The notes under the pieces were generated by a model. The model was not told where the DNA came from. It searched no databases and was given only the letters and a program-made list of their open reading frames with translations. The position numbers and the translations under genes are program-made. From positions 77,686,867-77,750,866 of the forward strand of contig NC_079136.1 of NCBI RefSeq assembly GCF_945859705.1: a DNA stretch of 64,000 nucleotides. Direction: 5' to 3'. Positions 44,801 to 53,800 of this stretch are shown here, one piece after another (the stretch's first letter is position 1; each line of letters opens with the position of its first letter). Origin of the DNA: Episyrphus balteatus. Lineage: Eukaryota; Arthropoda; Insecta; Diptera; Syrphidae.

Positions 44801-47800
44801 CCGATTGTATGCAGACCTTGTTCCGGGGTAATTCGTTGGGCAGCAAAATTATGGCATTTTGTTTTAAGATTTATGGTGCAAGTTATTTGCAAAGTCTTTT
44901 AGAACCTCTTATTCGACCGTTGTTGGATGATCCAAATACAAGCTTTGAAGTTGATACAGCAAGGTACTTTTGAGTTGATTTTTTTATATTATTTATTAAT
45001 AATATTAATTTATTTTACTTTCAGATTGGAACAGGCCGATGATTTAGATAAAAATCGATCAAATTTAGTAGCATTGACTCAGAAAGTATTTGATGCTATT
45101 ATTAATTCAGCCGATCGTTTTCCACCGCAATTACGTTCAATGTGTCATTGTTTATATCAAGTTTTAAGCAAGAGATTTCCAAATCTATTGCAAAATAACA
45201 TTGGAGCTGTTGGTACTGTGATATTTTTGAGATTTATCAATCCGGCAATTGGTAAGTTTTAAATTCTCTGTAACCACAATCCATTTGTTTGTTTTTACTT
45301 GCGATATAAGGACTAAGTTTTGGATTCGTAAAGAAAAAATCGATGATGGAGAATGCGAAATGGGTCTCAAAGTTCTGTTTATCTGTATTTATTTCAAGCC
45401 ACAGCCCAAACCACGATGAGGCTTTTTGCTTCAAAGTATTTTGGGTGATTCCATAGAGATAGAGGGGAAATTCAATTTTCTTAGGATAAAAACTAACAGT
45501 ACTTTCCTTATGACAAAAATGAAAAATGTTGTCTATCAATTTTAATAAAAAAAAACATGTACCATGGCAAATAAGATCCTAACTTTATCTGCTATAGAAC
45601 CGTTTTCTTGATTTCTCGTAAACGACGTAACCGATTCAAAAAGTGCAGAAAACTATAGGAGAATTTCGATTTTAAATTCAATTAGAAAAATCTTCTCTTA
45701 TTTTTTTTTTTGCCAATTTTAATATAAATTGATACGAAAATAAATGAATGCAGCATAAATATTACTTTCATCGTTAAGTAAAACATTTTTTTGTAGTTTT
45801 AGCATTTGCTAAGAAAAAAAAAGTCTGTTGGTAACTCACGTCCAACTGTTTGAAGTTTTTCTATGAAATTTAGAATTTAATTTGTTTTAATGAAGATTTC
45901 ATACAAAAATTCAAGCTTTTAAAATTAGTGACAAAACCAAAAGGCGATATTGTCATCGTCACTATTAGATTCATCTTGTTTTCTGTGCGTTTGTTTTTCC
46001 GTCACCTTCATGTGAAATTCTTCTGTAGTCGGCAAGCTTATGCTTTAAAAATGCGATTAGATCATTTATGCTCCCTGAATTTAATTTCTAGTCATAAGAG
46101 AACATTACAAAGAATCTTTTCTTGCAACTTGCATAAAGAGTTGCCGTTTGTAAATAGTAATATGCTATTGGAAAATGTAACAAAGTCTGCATAATTGGTT
46201 CAAAATTCGTGTCCACTTTTTCATGGAATTACCCATTGATAGATCTTACCAAAATTGTAATGAAAAACCTCTTTCAACCTAATACTTCTCCTTTTAAAAG
46301 GTAAAACCAATTTGCCCAGAGTCACGGTTCATTATCAATTTACCGATTTGATCTCAGAAACTGACCTTAAATTATTTTTCAACGATAATCTCCAAAAATT
46401 GTTTGTTTTGTAATTAAATTTTTTTTCCTTTGTGTATGTAGCGCAATTGTAAAACGGCCTAAAGAGAATTATGCATATATAAATTAAAAAAGTATTTTTA
46501 CTCTAATTTTTTAAATATTTTTTTATTTACCAGTTTCTCCACAAGAACTTGGAATTGTTGGTAAACAAGTTCCCAGCTCAGCAAAACGAGGCTTAATGTT
46601 AATGTCCAAAATTCTCCAAAACATTGCCAATCATGTTGAATTTTCCAAAGAGCAACACATGCTTTGTTTCAATGATTTTCTACGTGCTCACTTTGAAGCT
46701 GGTCGCAGATTTTTCATTCAAATTGCATCAGACTGTGAAACTGTTGACCAAACATCACATAGCATGAGTTTCATATCAGATGCTAATGTTTTAGCCCTAC
46801 ATCGATTGTTATGGACACATCAGGAAAAAATCGGTGACTACTTATCAAGCAGTCGAGATCATAAGGCTGTTGGGCGAAGACCTTTTGATAAAATGGCCAC
46901 CTTATTAGCATATTTAGGTCCACCAGAACATAAACCTGTTGATTCACAGTGAGTTTATATTTTTGTGTTTATAAAGAAAGCCTCGTCTATCTACGATTAT
47001 ATCATTTTAGCATGATGTTTTCGTCCTTTGCACGATGGAGTTCAATTGACATGTCATCAACAAATTTTGAAGAAATTATGGTTAAACATCAAATGCACGA
47101 AAAGGAAGAATTCAAAACATTGAAATCTATGAATATTTTTTACCAAGCTGGAACAAGTAAAGCTGGATACCCCGTATTTTATTACATTGCAAGGAGATAT
47201 AAGTATTTCAAAGTTTAAATGGTTTCCATTCAGTCAAATAATGTTTTTCTTTTTTCTTTTTTAGAATCGGCGAAACAAATGGAGATCTGCTTATTTACCA
47301 CGTCATTCTAAGCTTAAAACCGTTCTGCCATTCACCTTTTGAAGTCGTCATAGATTTTACCCATACCTGCTCTGACAACAGATTCCGCACAGAGTTCCTT
47401 CAGAAATGGTTTTATGTACTACCTGCTGTAGCTTACGAAAATGTAAATGCTGTCTTTATTTACAATTGTAATTCTTGGGTTCGAGAATATACGAAATTTC
47501 ATGATAGAATACTAGCACCCTTGAAGGGTAACCGCAAGCTAATATTCCTTGATGCTCCAAGTAAATTAAACGATTTCATTGATCCTGAACATCAAAAGCT
47601 TCCTGGGGCAACATTATCACTTGATGAAGATTTAAAAGTATTTAGCAATGCATTAAAACTAAGCCACAAAGATACCAAAGTTGCAATAAAAGTTGGTCCA
47701 ACAGCCCTTCAAATTGCTTCAGCTGAAAAAACAAAAGTTTTAGCACACTCTGTCCTACTTAACGATGTTTATTATGCCTCTGAAATCGAAGAAGTTTGCT

Positions 47801-50800
47801 TAGTCGATGATAACCAATTTACCCTATCGATTGCTAATGAAAGTGGCCAACTAAGTTTCATACATAACGATTGTGATAATATTGTCCAAGCCATTATTCA
47901 TATTCGCAATAGATGGGAACTTAGTCAGCCAGACTCTGTTACTGTTCATCAAAAAATACGACCAAAAGATGTCCCTGGAACGCTGCTCAACATGGCTCTA
48001 TTAAATTTGGGTTCATCTGATCCAAATTTAAGAACAGCTGCATACAATTTACTTTGTGCCCTAACGGCTACATTCGATTTGAAAATTGAAGGACAATTAC
48101 TAGAAACTCAAGGTCTATGCATACCATCGAACAATACTATATTTATTAAATCAGTTAGTGAGAAACTTGCAACTAATGAACCCCACCTGACTTTGGAATT
48201 CCTTGAGGAATGCATTCAAGGATTCCAAAGAAGTACAATTGAATTGAAACATTTGTGCTTAGAGTATATGACGCCATGGCTTAAAAATCTTGTTAAATTT
48301 TGTAAATCTAACGATGACTCAAAGAAATTAAAAGTCTCTCAAATTTTGGATAAACTTATTTGTCTAACAATTGAACAAAAAGAAATGTATCCTTCGGTTC
48401 AGGCTAAAATTTGGGGATCTATCGGTCAGATTCCTGAGCTAATTGACATGGTTTTAGATAATTTTTTGCATAAATCTATAACATATGGACTTGGCTCTCC
48501 GCAAGTGGAAATAATGGCAGATACAGCAGTAGCTTTGGCATCTGCAAATGTGCAGTTAGTTTCGAAAAAAGTTATAACACGCATGTGTCGAGTTATGGAT
48601 AAAACTTGCGCAAACCCTACACAGTACCTAGAGCAACATATGATGTGGGACGATATTGCAATACTGGGGCGTTATCTCCTTATGTTGTCGTTTAATAATT
48701 GTTTAGATGTGGCAACACATTTGCCTTATTTGTTTCATAACATAACCTTTTTGGTAAAAAAAGAAAAACGAAGTGGTAACACTGATATTAATATTTACTA
48801 TCATTTGCAGGTATGTTCCGGTTCGTTATCTATGCGTGCATCAACGCATGGTCTTGTTATAAATATTATTCACTCACTTTGTACCTGTACAAAACCGTCT
48901 TTCTCCGAAGAAGCCCAACGGGTTCTTCGTCTTTCTTTGGATGAATTTTCACTACCCAAATTTTATTTGCTCTTTGGCATCAGTAAAGTAAAATCAGCAG
49001 CAGTAACAGCTTTCCGTTCAAGTTGCCGTCACCCACCCGACAAATGGTTAGGTAATGAAAGGGTTTCTCAACCTCTGCCAGCAGACAGAGAGCGTCTATC
49101 CTTGCCATCGCTTGAAGTTATAACTGATGCTCTTCTGGAAATAATGGAAGCATGCATGCGAGACTATCCCGATTGTGAATGGTTGCAAACATGGACATCG
49201 CTATCGAGAAGTTTTGCATTTTGTTATAATCCTGCTCTGCAGCCAAGGGCTCTTATAGTCTATGGATGCATTAGTAAGAGTGTTACGGATCAAGAAGTAA
49301 AACAACTTTTAAGAATACTTGTCAAAGCACTTGAATCTTTCAATGACATCATACTCATTGAGGCTCTTGTTATGTGTTTAACACGAATTCAACCACTTTT
49401 AAGACCCGTAAGAAGTTATTTTCCTTAGTATTTGCAAACAAATAAATTTTGTTTCCTTTTTTAAAATTAGGAATCCCCAATCCACCGAGCACTATTTTGG
49501 GTAGCCATATCAGTTTTGCAACTAGATGAAATAACTTTATATGGAGCTGGTCTAGCTTTGCTTGAACAAAATTTACATACACTTAAATCACAAGGATCTT
49601 TCGACAAGATGAATATTTCAGATGTTATGTTGAGTACACGTGAACCATTAGAATGGCATTTTAAGCAGTTAGATCACGCCGTTGGACTTTCATTTAGAAG
49701 CAATTTTCATTTTGCTTTAGTGGGTCATTTGATTAAGGTAGGATAGAAAATATAATCATTGTATTTTTCTTTTTTCAACATAAAATCGTTTATTTACAGG
49801 GTTTTCGCCATCCAACACCAACAACTGTCTCTCGAACTTCTCGAGTTCTAACTATGCTTCTTGGAATCATATCAAAGCCAGTTCGACGAGATAAATTTGA
49901 GGTAACACCGGATAGTGTAGCATATTTAACAGCTTTGGTAGCTGTATCAGAAGAAGTACGATCTAGGTGTCATGTAAAACATGCATTACCAAGATGGCCA
50001 ACAGAAATGAGCACTGAAAATTCAGATGTTGGAAATTCAACAATGCAAAATGTAAGAAAAACTATTGAAAAAAAATATTTACATAAAATATTATAAAATT
50101 AATATTCATATAGCTTGGTATGCCACTTTCAAGACGTCAAAAGTCATGGGATATTCTTGATCAATCTGCATTGTCATTTGCCCGACATCATAAAGTTCCA
50201 CCACAACAGGTATGACAAAATTTTGTTGTTTTGTTAGTTCAATTTAATTAGAAAAAGACCATTGATGTAGTAACTTATTAATTGTTGAAAGAAGATATTT
50301 GTCGGTCAAAGTTTTAAATGTGTAGTTCCTGAAAATGTTTGGATGATTTAGATAGTATACTTTCCATGTGTTGACCAACTTTCATCAGTTATAAAAATTA
50401 ATTTTTTTGTTAAGAAAGAAGTCTCATATTTTTTGTTAGATATAGTTGCGATTACAAGATAAACAATCGGAAACTTACGAAATTCCTTCTGCAGTTTAAA
50501 TATTTACTTACTTAGGGTGACCAGCGCTTTAAGGCGACTATAATCCATTGTGGATTTATGAATTAACTAACAAGCTTATCCATCTACCTCTACCCTAAGC
50601 TAGTTGCTTGCAGTTTCGCACGCCAAGTTGATTGAGGTCCCTTTCAACTTGCGAGCGCTACCTTAGACGAGATCTTCCTCTAATGCGCCTTCCCATTGGG
50701 TTTGAGTGAAAAATATTGGCTTTCATAGTCGAAGTTGAATGCGGTAATCTGCTTTTGGGCGGAGTTGGTTTCATCATCGCCATTATAGAAATTGCAAAGT

Positions 50801-53800
50801 GATTGCATCGCTTGCGACTCTACTCCTTGTTCGTTTTTACATGCTTCAGTTTTAGGTTTATAACCTTGAGATGTTCTTTTTATTTTCTGGTAAAACTTCC
50901 GAACCTCATTCCTGCTAAAGCGTCCCGTTCTTTTTCGTTTGTAGAGCTCATTGGCGGCACTGGTCCTTCTCTGTAGCGTCGTACATAGAAGTATTTGCAT
51001 CAAAAAACCTGAACAAAAATTATTTTTGTAACCTTTATTACTATTTCTGGTCTGCAATAAGAAAAAAAGGCCGAATTTTCGTTATTTTGATTTTTTTTGA
51101 TATGTTCAAAAAACAATCGTTAGATTTTCCCGCTGGCTCTTCAATTCTCTGATCTGAACCATCTGAAAGAAGCATTTCTTACGTTTCTGTTAAAAATGGG
51201 ATTCTTGTTTTCAGTTGCGACTTTCTAAAAGAAGTGATTACAGAGTCAGAACTGAGCAATAATTGATTTAGGATGTCTTGGTTACAATATCTCCTAGAGA
51301 TTTTTCTAGCATAATTTAGAATATATAATCTGAAAGTTTGAAATATTTAACTAAAAAACGCTCACCTTAAGTGTTTGTTCCTGGCTTCTGCTACTTCTTC
51401 CGATAGCTGAACAATTGGAAGAAGGCTTTTTCAATAATTATAGCCCCTTGCACTAAAACTTTATGCATGGTTGGTGGCATAGTATGCCGTGGGTATAACT
51501 CGACATTTATCTAGCTATATCCAAAACAAAATTTTCGGGTTCGATTTTGTAATCACTTGAAATCACCTCTTAAATTTAAACTGAAGAATCAAAATAAAAT
51601 CAATCTCTGTGACTTCAGCCATAATTACTTCGTTTTGAATTCCCCTCATTTTTATTGCCGAAACCTGCTCGTGGTAGATCCAAAATGAGCCCAAGCTTAT
51701 TTCGAAATTCTCCTTGAATTTTTCTAATTTTGCAAATTTCTTTCTCGTCTTTTCAATGTGTTTAATTTGTTAAAGCCTTTTGATAAAAGTGTCTATCTTG
51801 ACTTTTGTCTTGCTTTGCGGTTCTTGATTTGAAATCAGAATTCACTCAAAATTTATAATATTTGATTAAACCAAACCAAATTTCCTACTCGAAAAGCAAA
51901 AAAAAATTGTATTTGATTATTTACCAATACAGATAAAAAATTTCAGAATTGAGTGAAAACGATTCAAACTGTTTTATTGGATTTCACCAATCGATAACGA
52001 CATAACTAAACAATAAGAAAACTTTGCTTGCAAAAAAATTTAACTAAGTCAATGGTTTTCTTTCTTAAAATAAAGAATCTTTGCAATATGTAATAACAAA
52101 AAAATGTGTGTTGAATTATCTTCTCGTCATTAATATACAATTAACTAAATTAATTTTCCTTTTCTTTGTTTCGTTCTAAATCTTATTTCGTATGCCTGCT
52201 GAATGCTGCTTGCATTAAACTATCCTGGGTTTCTTTATAATAACAAAAAAAAAAAATAATACTAATACAAAATGTATTTTACACTTATCTTCAACATTTT
52301 TTATTTTATTGATCATTTTTGATGTTTTCATTTACATAAATTATTACTCACTGATTTTATTTGGCGATAAATGTTTTATATTAATCTTATAATATTTTAT
52401 CAAAAAACGTACTATGTAATATATAATAATACTATTTGCATGTAATTATTAATTTATTTTTATTGTTTTCTTAATTTAAACAAATGTGTATAATTTAACT
52501 CTAACTAAAAAACAAACAAAATATTATATTATGAACATAAAAAAGAATGCACGAGTTTTGTTCAAAACTCAACGATCATTTTCGGTACCAACTACAAAAG
52601 ATCCGAATAAAGCAAATGGAATCGATGAAAGACAGGTATTTTGTTTTTCTCTTTAAATGAAGAATACTTTTTTTCTTTATATCAGATAATAAAATAAAAA
52701 AAGAAAACACTGTTTAATAAAGTCTCCCTATGTGCAATGAAATATTTCGATTTCTTAGAAGTAGAATGAATCGCAAGCCCAAATGTATTGCTTTTTGCAT
52801 TGTATTACGACAAATTAATTGATTAAAGACCAGAATTTAAAAACAAAATTATATTGCTAATAAAACAAAATAAGGAATACTTTAGTTTTTGCAACTCAAT
52901 TAAGTCAGCAATACGATTTTATTGGTTTTCTAAAATATATTTGTAGTATCTTTATTATGTATTTTATTTATTTTTTATGTGTAATAGACTGATTTTTTTT
53001 TTAATTTTCTTTAAATTTTTATGTAAATATTGTTTTAAGACAAGACACAACATCAAATAACAAAACACACTAAATAACTCGAAATAGCAGAGGATAGAAA
53101 TACTTATGGGGTTTTCGTTTGGTAAATTTCTATTTTGATCCATAAATTGATTTTTTTCGTTACGAAACGAATACGTTTTCAAATTGATTTTTATTTGCTA
53201 TAGTATTGGTGTGTATTTGTGTCTGTGAACCAGGCAGCGATCGCAGTTGTCAAATATTGATTTCACCGTTTTATTTTTTTTATCCGAAGATGAGCTGGAC
53301 GAATAAATTAATTCACTTAAAATTACTTCCATTTGAATTCAAAATTATTTCAATTCTTTCTCGAAACCGAAACAAATTATTATCAAACCAAAACTTGTAA
53401 AACAGATGGATGCAAATAATGATGCATAGTGGTTTTAGTAAAAGAGGTGTAAATCTGCCGAAAAATCCAGATCTCGAAAATTGATCTAAGATCAAAAAGT
53501 AAATCAATTTTTTTGGCCAAACGAAGACAAAAATTGTCAAAATCAGTTTTTTGACAGATCTACATAAATCAAAAAATAAATTGATTTTTATACCAAACGA
53601 AAACCCCATTAGTAGCGCAGATTACTTTTCAATAATTCTAAGATTAATATCCTTAGCGGTTAACCAATTCTGTTTGAGCGGATTTTACAGCATCGTTTGA
53701 TTTACAAAATTCAATCCTTAGCGACAGCCCATTGCTGATGGACTGGCATTACTTTTAGGACACCTTGTATATATAGTGGTCGAAATAAATATACAAATAG

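Noticed and set aside
53313..53609. 98-codon minus-strand frame
   Set aside because: Coincides with an inverted-repeat element; no protein resemblance.
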